Under the pieces are notes generated by a model that was given only the letters and a program-made list of their open reading frames with translations, was not told the origin of the DNA and searched no databases. Positions 45,901 through 53,813 of a DNA stretch of 64,000 nt are shown here, piece by piece (positions within the stretch are counted from its first letter, which is position 1; each line of letters begins with the position of its first letter). The stretch is from Bacteroidota bacterium (GTDB lineage: Bacteria > Bacteroidota > Bacteroidia > AKYH767-A > OLB10): NCBI GenBank assembly GCA_023251535.1, contig JAHEYP010000009.1, positions 1 to 64,000 on the forward strand. Direction: 5' to 3'. Both the position numbers and the translations under genes were made by a program.

Positions 45901-46347
45901 AAATGCTACGGGACGAAGTTCTGAACTCTTTTGTTGAATGGATGCATAAACTAAATCAAGGTTTACCGATTGCTCAGACTTTTGCGTTTGATCGTGTAAC
46001 TGTAAAGTGTTTATGAGTTTATCTTTGATATCAACGAAATGTTCACCAACAATTTTTGCTGCCTCCTCGTGACTGATAATTTTTCCGATGCGATTTAAAT
46101 GGAAGAGAGGAGTGAGCACCAATTTCCACAATACGAAAGCGGTAGATAAAACATAACACCAAAAGAGAAGAGATCGTACTGTTGTACTGAACCAAGCAAA
46201 TGATTCTAATAAAGTAACAGCTAGATAAAAACCGAGTAACAACGTAAAGGCATAGATCGCCCCACGTATTAATTGGTTCTTATAATACTTCTTGATGAAA
46301 GCGTCTAGCTTCCCTATCAACTCACGATAATTCGATTCAACCTGCAT
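42982..46347 (-). CDS. DUF4175 family membrane protein with long coiled coil
   Basis: 1,121 residues. Two transmembrane helices near the N-terminus (IYAFTLLLGFYLAVTLLESF and a second near residue 55), a third near 165, then beta-rich periplasmic segments (about 200-500). A long K/E/Q-rich coiled coil follows (about 510-830), and a low-complexity M/Q/G-rich region leads to a conserved C-terminus (FTTFYKNLVNSYFQSIED). This fits the DUF4175 family of Bacteroidota and Alphaproteobacteria, whose function is unknown. It is the first gene of a cluster with the RsbW-like and ybeY genes; a -7 box lies just upstream. Confidence 0.87.
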   Translation of the reverse strand: MQVESNYRELIGKLDAFIKKYYKNQLIRGAIYAFTLLLGFYLAVTLLESFAWFSTTVRSLLFWCYVLSTAFVLWKLVLTPLFHLNRIGKIISHEEAAKIVGEHFVDIKDKLINTLQLHDQTQKSEQSVNLDLVYASIQQKSSELRPVAFTNAIDLGTNKKYLRYAAIPFVIFIAMLFTAPSLLTDSTKRLLQHNTSFKKPAPFEFNILNKSLQATQFDDFTVEVKMTGKEIPQEVYVEVSGNTFRLEKQSKLTFNYTFRNIQGDVPFRLLADGFNSNDFVLKAVPNPVIVNFGIALDYPAYLGKKNETVKNTGDLLIPAGTRVTWDFGTQNTSSLNIRFSDTAYTLAQQEENKYSFNHRFLQSTQYTIRSSNSFMQGKDSMQYSITVISDQVPSIQVDEQRDSASYQRVYFRGLSRDDYGLSKLQFKYRFIKREGEPANENPITLNIPINHSTQEQFFHYWDLSQIGLKAGDELEYYFEVWDNDGVKGPKSARSQSNVFKAPSLGELAKDAEQKNKALKDDMEASIKKAKDLQKNLDAIQRDLLNKKSLDFEDKKKINDVLKQQKELEKKMEELKDRNAKNNQQQNELKKDDPTLAEKQQQLQDLFEKLMSPEMKKMMEELEKLMAEVNKEKLQEKMDQMKLDNKDLEKQLERTLELYKQLELEEKMKETADQLEQLSKDQEKLAEKTDDKNADSDKMKEDQKELNKEFEDLKKSLDDIEKKNEELEYSQDLKDFDKEQQSIDEDMQNSEQQLSQKQNSKASKSQKSAAKKMKDLADKINQNQKEEQQEQAEEDMNAMRALLENLLRFSFDQEALMEDLKTVDVNNPKFLKMSQQQRKLKDDAKVLEDSLLALSKRVMKISSTVNEQITDIHANTEKAIANLQERQVQVARANQQYIMTAVNNLALLLSESLDQQQQQMMQQMPSNSACKKPGQGQPKPGPSAGDVKKMQEKLAKQLQDMKGKLEKGKKPGEKGSQGGQGGMSEELARMAAQQEALRNAIQQLDKESNKDGKGKLGDLQKIAQQMEETEKDIVNKRINEMTMMRQQEILTRLLESEKAEKEREMEEKRESNQGRNITRVPPQFEEYKRLKLKETELLKTIPPNFTTFYKNLVNSYFQSIED

Positions 46348-46352
46348 CTATA

Positions 46353-46360
46353 CAAAATTA
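46353..46360 (-). promoter_or_regulatory. -7 box upstream of DUF4175
   Basis: TAATTTTG on the minus strand, only 5 bases before the start codon, which would give an almost leaderless mRNA. Weak evidence on its own. Confidence 0.35.
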
Positions 46361-46427
46361 ACAATAACGTTTGTTTAAATAACAACGTCTTATGTTCTTA
46401 ATTCGTACGTTATAAACAAGTAAAAGT

Positions 46428-47309
46428 TTACACTCCCAGACGACCAAATACCCCTAAAGGTAAATTTACTCCTGAAGTAGCTGGTAAAAATATCTCACCC
46501 CATTGAGCAGAATCGGCTCTTTTACCAAAGGCTTCTTGTACTAAATTCTGAATTATAAGTGCTGAAAATCCGAGTGAATAGGTGTTTAATACAAGGAAAG
46601 AGTCCTGAGGTTCAAGTATTTGAGCTACTCCATGAATCATTTCATTGATCATTTCCTCAAGTTTCCAGTTCTCACCGTTGGGTCCGTGGCCATAAGCCGG
46701 AGGATCGAGAATAATACCATTGTATTTTTTTCCACGTTTTACCTCTCTACGAACAAAAGTCATGGCATCTTCCACTAACCAGCGGATATTATCGAGATTA
46801 CTCAACTCCATATTCTCTTTCGACCAAGAAACCACCTGTTTAATAGAATCGAGGTGAATAACATCGGCACCAGCAGCTTTAGCAGCCAAAGAAGCCCCAC
46901 CTGTATAAGCGAAGAGGTTCAATACTTTAGGTTGATCTACCGTTTTTTTAATCTTAGTAACCTGGTTATAGATAAAGTCCCAGTTTACCGACTGCTCAGG
47001 GAAGATCCCTACATGTTTAAAAGAAGTTAATCCCAAACGGAAGACAATGTCGTGATTCCCGACATGATACTTCACCTTCCATTGATCGGGCATTTCCTTG
47101 AATTTCTTCCAAGTTCCTGCTGAACTCGATTTAGAGATAAACTTAACATGAGCACGTTTTTCCCATTCTTTATAATCCATGCGTCGTCTCCAAACTGCTT
47201 GAGGTTCAGGACGAATAGTGATATATTTACCGAAACGTTCCAGCTTTTCGAACTCACCGCAATCGATTAATTCGTAGTCAGGAAAGTGAGTAGGGGATAA
47301 TAGTTGCAT
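46428..47309 (-). CDS. Class I SAM-dependent rRNA methyltransferase (RlmI/RlmK-like)
   Basis: 293 residues. The core motifs are VLNLFAYTGGASLAAKAAGADV (SAM site, in shorter pieces), VEDAMTFVRRE and the catalytic IILDPPAYGHGP. This is the RlmI/RlmK-type fold that methylates 23S rRNA cytosine or guanine; the N-terminal PUA domain of RlmI is absent, and the exact base is not known. It is the last minus-strand gene before the candidate replication origin and has its own -7 box. Confidence 0.85.
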   Translation of the reverse strand: MQLLSPTHFPDYELIDCGEFEKLERFGKYITIRPEPQAVWRRRMDYKEWEKRAHVKFISKSSSAGTWKKFKEMPDQWKVKYHVGNHDIVFRLGLTSFKHVGIFPEQSVNWDFIYNQVTKIKKTVDQPKVLNLFAYTGGASLAAKAAGADVIHLDSIKQVVSWSKENMELSNLDNIRWLVEDAMTFVRREVKRGKKYNGIILDPPAYGHGPNGENWKLEEMINEMIHGVAQILEPQDSFLVLNTYSLGFSALIIQNLVQEAFGKRADSAQWGEIFLPATSGVNLPLGVFGRLGV

Positions 47310-47313
47310 GCTG

Positions 47314-47321
47314 CAAAATTA
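47314..47321 (-). promoter_or_regulatory. -7 box of the rRNA methyltransferase gene
   Basis: TAATTTTG on the minus strand, 4 bases before the start codon. Confidence 0.4.
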
Positions 47322-47975
47322 GAATAAAAGACACAATGTGAATGATTTAACCCATGAATTGTAAAAATCAATGATTACTAATAACTAGATTATATAGATA
47401 ATTAATAATCAAAAAAGTTATTCTTAACATTCATTTTTAATGAGTTATGCACATAAATAATCAAAGAAAGTCATATATTTGAGAGTGAAAAAGGGATAAA
47501 ACAGTCACCGGTAACAACATTGTTCATATGCATGTTAATATCTCCGAAATCTGTTAGGAATTATATGAAAAGAATATTTGGAATTCCGAATTGAGCTGTG
47601 CTTATATTTCCACATCGGACTACCAAATATAACGGGGGTTGATTTACCAAAGGTTATCCACGTTATAATCCACAAAAAAAGAAGGATTTCGACAAAAACT
47701 AATGAACGTCAAGAGTAATTAACAACTGTTAATATCCTAAACGCTTTCTTCATTATCAATCATTTAAGCAGATGATAACTGTGTATAGACCGTTAATAAC
47801 CTTTCATAACGATTCGAATCAAGTAAAAGGGAATAATAATATCAACCGAACTAACACCCTATTATAAACAAAACATCTTTTTAAAATTAAAATAATATTT
47901 AATGGTAATGTGTGTTAAGAAAAAGAAACGGGCATTTTTTAAATTTTGACCGCCTGACGGGGTATCTTTGTCAAC

Positions 47976-48086
47976 ATGACGGCTTTAAACAACAAAAAAT
48001 CTCTTGCGGGTCTTCCGGCCGAAGTCAGAAGGCCTAATTTTTTAAAATTTTTCGGGGCTGACGCCCTATTTTCGTGGGTTCAATAA
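47976..48086 (+). other. Possible 36-residue reading frame in the origin gap
   Basis: ATG at 47976 opens a frame (MTALNNKKSLAGLPAEVRRP and 16 more) ending with TAA at 48086. A TATCTTTG -7 box lies 5 bases before the ATG with no -33 match. The codon context and homology are unknown; it may be a chance frame or a leader peptide of nadA. Confidence 0.2.
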
Positions 48087-48093
48087 ACCTACG

Positions 48094-48101
48094 TAGTTTT
48101 G
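48094..48101 (+). promoter_or_regulatory. Promoter -7 box of nadA
   Basis: TAGTTTTG 77 bases before the nadA start, with TTCG at 48071-48074 as a partial -33 element 19 bases upstream. Confidence 0.5.
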
Positions 48102-48146
48102 CAATTACAAAAAGAAATTTTCCGCCGGGATTTCCGTTTTAATTTC

Positions 48147-48155
48147 TGTGGATAA
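48147..48155 (-). other. DnaA box (TTATCCACA on the minus strand)
   Basis: TGTGGATAA is the exact complement of the E. coli-type consensus DnaA box. It lies 23 bases before the nadA start codon, within the candidate origin gap. Confidence 0.6.
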
Positions 48156-48178
48156 CAACTGAAGAAATACATACCCCA

Positions 48179-49171
48179 ATGATTACCCAAAACGAATTAG
48201 AGCGCGTAGGATACGTTAAAGAGCAGGTGAGCGCGCGTCTAGATCTTTTCGAAGAGATAAAACGGCTTAAAGCCGAAAAAAACGCCATTATCTTGGCGCA
48301 TTACTACCAGGATGGCGATATTCAAGATATTGCCGACTATATTGGCGACAGTTTAGGATTGGCACAACAGGCCGAAAAAACGAAAGCCGACATTATTGTT
48401 TTCGCTGGTGTTCACTTTATGGCAGAAACGGCGAAACTGCTAAATCCCAATAAAAAGGTGGTTATGCCAGATTTTAGAGCTGGCTGTTCATTAGCCGATT
48501 CTTGTCCCCCGGCCGACTTCAAAAAGTTCAAAGACGCCCACCCCGACCATATTGTAATCAGCTACATCAACTGTACGGCTGCCATTAAAGCATTAAGTGA
48601 TATTATATGTACATCGAGCAATGCGGTGCAGATCGTTGAAAGTTTACCGAAAGATCAAAAGATCATTTTTGCTCCCGATAAAAACCTTGGCGCTTACGTA
48701 GCGAAAAAAACAGGCCGGGATTTAGTATTGTGGGATGGAGCATGCATGGTGCACGAAATTTTCTCGCTGCAAAAAATCGCGAAGCTAAAAGTGGAACATC
48801 CTGATGCATTATTGTTAGCACATCCAGAATGTGAAGAGCCAATTTTAAAAATCGCCGACTTCGTCGGATCAACAACAGGCATTTTAAAATTTGCGAAAGA
48901 GAATAGCGCAAAAACATTTATTGTAGCCACCGAGAGCGGAATATTGCACCAAATGCAAAAAAATTGTCCTGAGAAAACATTTATTCCGGCGCCACCAGAC
49001 AACAATTGTGCATGCAACGATTGTCCACATATGAAACTAAATACTTTAGAAAAAGTATATTTATGCATGAAACACGAGTTGCCCGAAGTAAATATTGATC
49101 CGCAACTTCAAGCTCCTGCATTAAAATCGCTGAAGCGCATGCTGGAAATTTCAGCATCACTCGGACTTTAA
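48179..49171 (+). CDS. nadA: Quinolinate synthase NadA
   Basis: 330 residues. The motifs [49 protein letters not shown] and [11 protein letters not shown] are all family-specific. Three cysteines that should hold the [4Fe-4S] cluster lie near residues 103 (AGCSLAD), 218 (HPECEEP) and 282 (NDCPHM). NadA condenses iminoaspartate and dihydroxyacetone phosphate to quinolinate in NAD synthesis. nadB and nadC are not in the window. The ATG at 48179 is right after the candidate origin; the MORN-repeat gene starts 11 bases after the stop and is probably co-transcribed. Confidence 0.96.
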   Translation: MITQNELERVGYVKEQVSARLDLFEEIKRLKAEKNAIILAHYYQDGDIQDIADYIGDSLGLAQQAEKTKADIIVFAGVHFMAETAKLLNPNKKVVMPDFRAGCSLADSCPPADFKKFKDAHPDHIVISYINCTAAIKALSDIICTSSNAVQIVESLPKDQKIIFAPDKNLGAYVAKKTGRDLVLWDGACMVHEIFSLQKIAKLKVEHPDALLLAHPECEEPILKIADFVGSTTGILKFAKENSAKTFIVATESGILHQMQKNCPEKTFIPAPPDNNCACNDCPHMKLNTLEKVYLCMKHELPEVNIDPQLQAPALKSLKRMLEISASLGL

Positions 49172-49182
49172 TAACATCCTTT

Positions 49183-50715
49183 ATGGTTAACGGTATAAGA
49201 AAAATCAAAAATTATCATTGGGCAGTAATATTGTTATTGCTTCCAGCTTTTGCATTTGCACAACCCGGCAATACGATTACCGACGGACCACAAAAATTTT
49301 ATTATCCCGGAGGAAAAGTAAGCTCAGAAGGAAATTTTGTGAACGGACTACCCGAAGGCGTTTGGAAATCATATTATACTGATGGTATATTAAAATCGGA
49401 AGGAAACAGAGTTAACGGAAAGCTTGATGGTACGTGGAGTTTCTATGCCGAAAATGGAGTAAAGGCGAGTGAATATAATTACATCAACGGCATTGAAAAC
49501 GGATGGGAAAAACAATTTTATCCCGACGGAAAATTGGCGAGCGAGCGATGGAAAAAAAACGGAGTAGCCGATAGTATTTCAAAAATTTATAGCGACAAAG
49601 GATTTCTTCAAAAAATAATTCTGTTGAAAGATGGCGCCGAAAATGGACTTGCGCGAGAATTTGCGGAAGACGGCAGAGTTATAACGGTAACGACTTACCG
49701 AAATGGGTTTTTTGTAAAAGAAGAAAAGATCAATCGTGTAGATAAATTCGGATTCAAGCAAGGAACATGGAAATCGTTTTACGACGACGGAAGCACCAAG
49801 GAAGATGGCACCTATAAAGACGACAAGAAAAATGGAGTTTTCAGATGGTACACAATAGAAGGAATTCTAAATAGAATGGAAATTTGGAAGAACGATGAAT
49901 TAGTTCCAGATGAAGCTGTGAATGTAAAACTCGATATAAAGCGCGACTACTATAACAATGGTCGTCCGAAGTCGAGCGTGAATTTAATCAACGGAGTAAA
50001 AGAAGGAGTATATCGCGACTACGATAATTTAGGAACCATAACGGGATCGAAATTATACGACAAAGACAGAGTAATAGCAGAAGGAGGAATTGTTGACGCC
50101 AACGGGCAGCAGCAAGGAGAGTGGAAATATTTTTACGCTGATGGAAAAGTAAAATCGAAAGGATTTTTTAAAGACGGCAAGCGCGACGGACAGTGGACGT
50201 TTTATTATCCGAATCAGAAAGTACAACAAACCGGAAGCTACAAAGACAATCAGCCGATCGGAAATTGGAAATGGTATTATGCCAACGAACAGTTATTGAG
50301 AGAAGAGAATTACAAGAACGGGAAAGAAGACGGAGCCTCTGCGGAATACGACGAAGGCGGAAATGAAATTGCGAAGGGAAGTTATGCCGACGGCAAGAAA
50401 GAAGGCGCCTGGAAGCTTAAAAACGGCGAATACATAGCAGAAGGAAACTACGTAGAAGGCAATATGGATGGAATGTGGAAACAATTTTATCAAAGCGGAA
50501 AGATTGCCTTTGAAGGAGAATATTTCGAAGGACAAGAAAACGGCCTTCATAAATACTATTTTGACAACGGCAAGGTAAAAGAAGAAAGGACCTATCGCTT
50601 AGGACTAAAAGAAGGTATTTGGAAAGCCTACGACAGCACAGGCGAACTTTTACTATCAACCACCTATCGTGGAGGAGTGATGCAGAAGTTGGATGGAGTG
50701 AAGGTGGGGGAGTAG
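49183..50715 (+). CDS. Secreted MORN-2 (YwqK-like) repeat protein
   Basis: 510 residues with a signal peptide (HWAVILLLLPAFAFAQ). About 16 short repeats follow the pattern YxxGxxxxxGxxxxGxxxGxWxxY (for example KFYYPGGKVSSEGNFVNGLP and FKDGKRDGQWTFYYPNQKV). This is the MORN-2 type found in YwqK-like proteins, often annotated as toxin-antitoxin antitoxins though without a proven role here. It has no T9SS domain and is probably periplasmic. It overlaps a downstream 18-bp inverted repeat by one base. Confidence 0.88.
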   Translation: MVNGIRKIKNYHWAVILLLLPAFAFAQPGNTITDGPQKFYYPGGKVSSEGNFVNGLPEGVWKSYYTDGILKSEGNRVNGKLDGTWSFYAENGVKASEYNYINGIENGWEKQFYPDGKLASERWKKNGVADSISKIYSDKGFLQKIILLKDGAENGLAREFAEDGRVITVTTYRNGFFVKEEKINRVDKFGFKQGTWKSFYDDGSTKEDGTYKDDKKNGVFRWYTIEGILNRMEIWKNDELVPDEAVNVKLDIKRDYYNNGRPKSSVNLINGVKEGVYRDYDNLGTITGSKLYDKDRVIAEGGIVDANGQQQGEWKYFYADGKVKSKGFFKDGKRDGQWTFYYPNQKVQQTGSYKDNQPIGNWKWYYANEQLLREENYKNGKEDGASAEYDEGGNEIAKGSYADGKKEGAWKLKNGEYIAEGNYVEGNMDGMWKQFYQSGKIAFEGEYFEGQENGLHKYYFDNGKVKEERTYRLGLKEGIWKAYDSTGELLLSTTYRGGVMQKLDGVKVGE

Positions 50716-50840
50716 CCTTCGAGAACCTCAGGGACTGAAGGTCACTTATGAAATTTTTATAAAGCAGGAGTCTTATTCGCTCTAGATACTACTGGTGTTT
50801 TAGTTTCTCCATACGGCCGGTGCCTGAGGTTCTCGAAGGC
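50715..50840. repeat. 126-bp element with perfect 18-bp terminal inverted repeats
   Basis: GCCTTCGAGAACCTCAGG at 50715-50732 is the exact inverse of 50823-50840, with 90 bases between. No open frame of note lies inside. It starts at the stop codon of the MORN gene. It may be a miniature mobile element or an intergenic palindromic repeat; no other copy is in the window. Confidence 0.7.
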
Positions 50841-50893
50841 ACGTATTTCGCTTAAATAATCACACCAATAAAAAAAAGCTACAAGTTTTTTCT

Positions 50894-51028
50894 TTACTTG
50901 AAAATTACCCATTCAAGCAACAACATTAAAATAGCAAAGACAATCAAAACGAATCTCATCACCCACGGATGTCGCCGATGCCATTGCATTTTTTCGTCCA
51001 GCGACATTTGGTCCCATTTTTTGTCCAT
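50894..51028 (-). CDS. Small single-pass membrane protein (44 residues)
   Basis: An ATG at 51028 opens a 44-codon frame ending at 50894. It encodes a charged N-terminal half (MDKKWDQMSLDEKMQWHRRH) and one hydrophobic segment (VMRFVLIVFAILMLLLEWVI). The amphipathic-then-membrane layout is typical of real small membrane proteins, and TTAGAG precedes the ATG. It lies downstream of the T9SS gene on the same strand, 53 bases after its stop, and could be co-transcribed. Function unknown. Confidence 0.6.
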   Translation of the reverse strand: MDKKWDQMSLDEKMQWHRRHPWVMRFVLIVFAILMLLLEWVIFK

Positions 51029-51081
51029 TCTCTAAAAAGATTAAATACTGGCTTAATTTCGAATAGCCTCAAACGATTGTA

Positions 51082-51870
51082 TTATTCTACCGTCACTTTT
51101 TTCACAATCTCTTTTCCGGAAATTGTTAATTTCAACAAATAAACGCCACTTGCAACTCCATTAAAAAACAGTTTCTTTTCGGCTACATCGAAAAGAGGTG
51201 AGCGTAATCGTTTTCCGTCGAGTGTGTATAGAATAGCGTTTTCGATTGGCGAATTATTCTTAATTTGAATAAATCGTTTTGCGGGAATTGGAAACAGTTT
51301 TATATCATCGGCCTGCACATTTTCTAATCCCGTGGTGCTTGCTTGAGTTGATACTAAATAGTCTTCTACTTCGCCCCACATATATTGCGACGAGCAAGCA
51401 TCAATTAATAATGGGCCTCCGTTTTGAACAATACTGCTATCGTCGGCTACAATAACACGTAAACCGGTATTGCCTGTGAAACCGATTGTCCATACAGGGA
51501 ATACATCAGCGAATAAGGTGTCGCCGGGAGCTACTAGTCCGCTAGCGATATATTCAAAAGCCCCAAAGCTTCCATCATGGTTATAATCGATATAAGCCGT
51601 TACATAACGATAGCGCGACGAAGGCGAAACACTAATTTCGATTGGATAAGTCACGCCAAAGGCGAAAGCTCCCAAGCTCCCATATTGGATATAATGCGGA
51701 AAAGGAACCTGCGTATTTCCTGTATAATTCGAGTAGTTTCCTAATCGGACATTCGTTATACAATGCGGATATTGAGAAGTAGAATCGGTAAAGGTATAAG
51801 GGCAATACGGACCTTGTGCATTCACAGAAAAGCCTACGCATAAAAACAAGAGAAGTAAATACTGTTTCAT
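51082..51870 (-). CDS. T9SS secreted protein with one GEVED domain
   Basis: 262 residues with a signal peptide (MKQYLLLLFLCVGFSVNAQ). The middle is a single GEVED-type domain: VTAYIDYNHDGSFGAFEY, then LRVIVADDSS and SSQYMWGEVEDYLV. The end is a T9SS sorting domain (IKLFPIPAKRFIQIKN, ending SGKEIVKKVTVE). It looks like a minimal relative of the giant protein at 819. It is probably secreted; its role is unknown. A weak TACCTTTA -7-like box lies upstream at 51890-51897. Confidence 0.83.
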   Translation of the reverse strand: MKQYLLLLFLCVGFSVNAQGPYCPYTFTDSTSQYPHCITNVRLGNYSNYTGNTQVPFPHYIQYGSLGAFAFGVTYPIEISVSPSSRYRYVTAYIDYNHDGSFGAFEYIASGLVAPGDTLFADVFPVWTIGFTGNTGLRVIVADDSSIVQNGGPLLIDACSSQYMWGEVEDYLVSTQASTTGLENVQADDIKLFPIPAKRFIQIKNNSPIENAILYTLDGKRLRSPLFDVAEKKLFFNGVASGVYLLKLTISGKEIVKKVTVE

Positions 51871-52179
51871 AATATGATGTTTGGGAGAATAAAGGTAGGA
51901 ATTTAATGGAAAAGGTAAAATTCTTCCAACGAAAGAAAACTAGTTTTAATCGAATTCCTTATACAATGAATGACCCAATGTTATATCGATCTAAAAAAAT
52001 TCATAAAATAAGATAATAGAAAATTGATAATGCATTTTATGATTTCGATTTGCACAATAATATCAACGCATGACCAATCTATCATCAGATTTAAAATCCC
52101 AGTTCGACTAACCCAAACAAAGGAGAAATAGGTTTAATCCTAACCACTATCTTTGTCCTCTCATAAAATCAGTGAAACA
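51871..52179. other. 309-bp intergenic region between divergent genes
   Basis: Holds the promoters of the divergent T9SS gene (weak -7 at 51890-51897 on the minus strand) and gltX (-7 at 52148-52155). Otherwise AT-rich with nothing further recognised. Confidence 0.5.
52148..52155 (+). promoter_or_regulatory. -7 box of gltX
   Basis: TATCTTTG 24 bases before the chosen ATG at 52180. It overlaps the first codons of the longer frame and so argues against a start at 52153. Confidence 0.55.
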
Positions 52180-53721
52180 ATGACTTCCGTAAGGACCCGA
52201 TTTGCCCCAAGCCCTACAGGCCCGCTCCATATGGGCGGAGTAAGAACAGCTTTATATGCCTATCTGTTTGCTAAACAGCATAATGGACAATTTATTCTGC
52301 GTATCGAAGATACCGACCAAAACCGTTATGTGCCCGGTGCCGAGGAGTATATCATTGAAGCACTTACTTGGTGCGGAATCATTCCCGATGAAGGTGTTGG
52401 GTTCGGTGGCCCTCATATGCCTTACCGTCAAAGTGAACGAAAGGAGAAAGGGTTCTATCGTCAATATGCCGACCAGATGATCAATGCAGGTCACGCTTAC
52501 ATCGCATTCGATACTCCTTCAGAATTAGAAGCAAAACGAAAAGAAGCAGAGGCTGCAGGAAACCACACGTGGCAATACGATAACCATTCGCGTTTATCGA
52601 TGACGAATTCTTTAACGCTTTCTGCTGAAGAAACAGCGAAGAGAATGGCTAACGGTGACGCCTATGTGATTCGCTTAAAAGTTGAACCAGGAACAACAGT
52701 AACGTTTACCGATATGGTGCGCGGAGAAGTGTCGTTCGATAGTAACCTCGTAGATGATAAAGTGATGATTAAAGCAGACGGTATGCCTACTTACCACCTT
52801 GCGCATATCGTTGATGACATCATGATGGAAATTACACATGCTATCAGAGGGGAAGAATGGTTGCCATCAGCTCCTGCGCATATTTTAATTTATCAATATC
52901 TCGGCATTGCCGATAAAATGCCTCAATATGCACACTTACCCTTACTGCTTAAGCCGGAAGGCAATGGTAAGCTAAGTAAGCGTGATGGAGATCGTTTAGG
53001 ATTTCCGGTATTCCCATTAGAATGGAAAGACCCTGTATCAGGAGAAATTTCTTCAGGTTACAGAGAGAAAGGATATTATCACGAAGCATTTGTAAACATG
53101 TTGGCGTTCCTTGGATGGAATCCCGGTACAGAGCAAGAAGTCTTCTCAATGGAAGAGCTAATTAAAGCCTTTTCTTTTGAACGCGTTCATAAAGCGGGAG
53201 CACGATTCGATCCGGAAAAAGCAAAGTGGTTTAACGAACAATATCTTCGTCAACAATCCGATGAATCGCTAGCGGCTCATTTTGTTGATCAGCTAAAAGA
53301 AAAATTAGGCGCCGAAGACGCTCGTGCCAATATGCAGTTTGCAACAGCAGCAGTTCGTCTCGTAAAAGACCGTATCCATTTCGAACATGAGATGATTGGT
53401 ATGAGCACTTGTTTGTTTGAATCGCCAACCACATACGACGAAAAAGTAGTGGCTAAAAGATGGAATGATAAAGCAAAAACATTCTTTGCAGCATTGCCCG
53501 CACAATTAAATACGGTGAGTGATTTCACGGCAGAGAATACCAAGTTAGCTTTCGAACAATTAGCTGCGCAGCAGGAATTAAAGCCAGGCGATGTATTACA
53601 AATGTTCCGAGTTTTAGTAAGCGGACAAGGTAGTGGTCTCGATTTATTTGGAATGGTAGCATTACTCGGAAAAGAAGAAGTAAACAAAAGAATAGAAGCC
53701 GGCAGAGCAGCGTTAAATTAA
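52180..53721 (+). CDS. gltX: Glutamate--tRNA ligase
   Basis: About 513 residues from the ATG at 52180. The frame can be extended to TTG at 52153, but that codon lies inside the -7 box. The class I signature FAPSPTGPLHMGG (HIGH-like) opens the protein and KLSKRDGDR (KMSKS-like) is near residue 263. The GoA-type binding region (AEEYIIEALTWCGI) and the C-terminal anticodon-binding helices follow. It charges tRNA-Glu. It is a monocistronic gene. Confidence 0.95.
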   Translation: MTSVRTRFAPSPTGPLHMGGVRTALYAYLFAKQHNGQFILRIEDTDQNRYVPGAEEYIIEALTWCGIIPDEGVGFGGPHMPYRQSERKEKGFYRQYADQMINAGHAYIAFDTPSELEAKRKEAEAAGNHTWQYDNHSRLSMTNSLTLSAEETAKRMANGDAYVIRLKVEPGTTVTFTDMVRGEVSFDSNLVDDKVMIKADGMPTYHLAHIVDDIMMEITHAIRGEEWLPSAPAHILIYQYLGIADKMPQYAHLPLLLKPEGNGKLSKRDGDRLGFPVFPLEWKDPVSGEISSGYREKGYYHEAFVNMLAFLGWNPGTEQEVFSMEELIKAFSFERVHKAGARFDPEKAKWFNEQYLRQQSDESLAAHFVDQLKEKLGAEDARANMQFATAAVRLVKDRIHFEHEMIGMSTCLFESPTTYDEKVVAKRWNDKAKTFFAALPAQLNTVSDFTAENTKLAFEQLAAQQELKPGDVLQMFRVLVSGQGSGLDLFGMVALLGKEEVNKRIEAGRAALN

Positions 53722-53758
53722 TTCTGCAAACAAATTATAGGCGCTCAGTAAAAGTTTT

Positions 53759-53789
53759 TTTGGTGGTTTAGAAATATTATCTATATTTT
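53759..53789 (+). promoter_or_regulatory. Promoter of the T9SS propeller gene
   Basis: TTTG at 53759-53762, a 19-base spacer and TATATTTT at 53782-53789 match the Bacteroidota consensus with one -7 mismatch. The start codon is 24 bases further. Confidence 0.55.
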
Positions 53790-53813
53790 TAGTTTACCAA
53801 AACATCTTTACCT

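Larger units (their letters stand above)
47310..48178. other. Candidate oriC: non-coding gap with DnaA-box-like nonamers
   Basis: The 869-base gap between divergent genes holds two exact matches to the DnaA-box consensus TTATNCACA: TTATGCACA at 47445-47453 and the complement TGTGGATAA at 48147-48155. Three one-mismatch copies are TTATCCACG (47654-47662), TAATCCACA (47666-47674) and TGTGTATAG (47780-47788). AT-rich tracts lie at about 47340-47460 and 47860-47920. Gene orientation switches here from mostly minus to mostly plus, and parS sites are 6-8 kb away. Taken together this fits a bidirectional origin. Known oriC regions also carry DnaA and AT-rich elements, but dnaA itself is not in the window. 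Confidence 0.65.

Noticed and set aside
47606-47614. TTTCCACAT near the origin as an extra DnaA box
   Set aside because: It differs from TTATNCACA at two or more positions and is not counted.
52153-52179. Longer N-terminus for gltX
   Set aside because: The extra codons overlap the TATCTTTG promoter box and would start at TTG.
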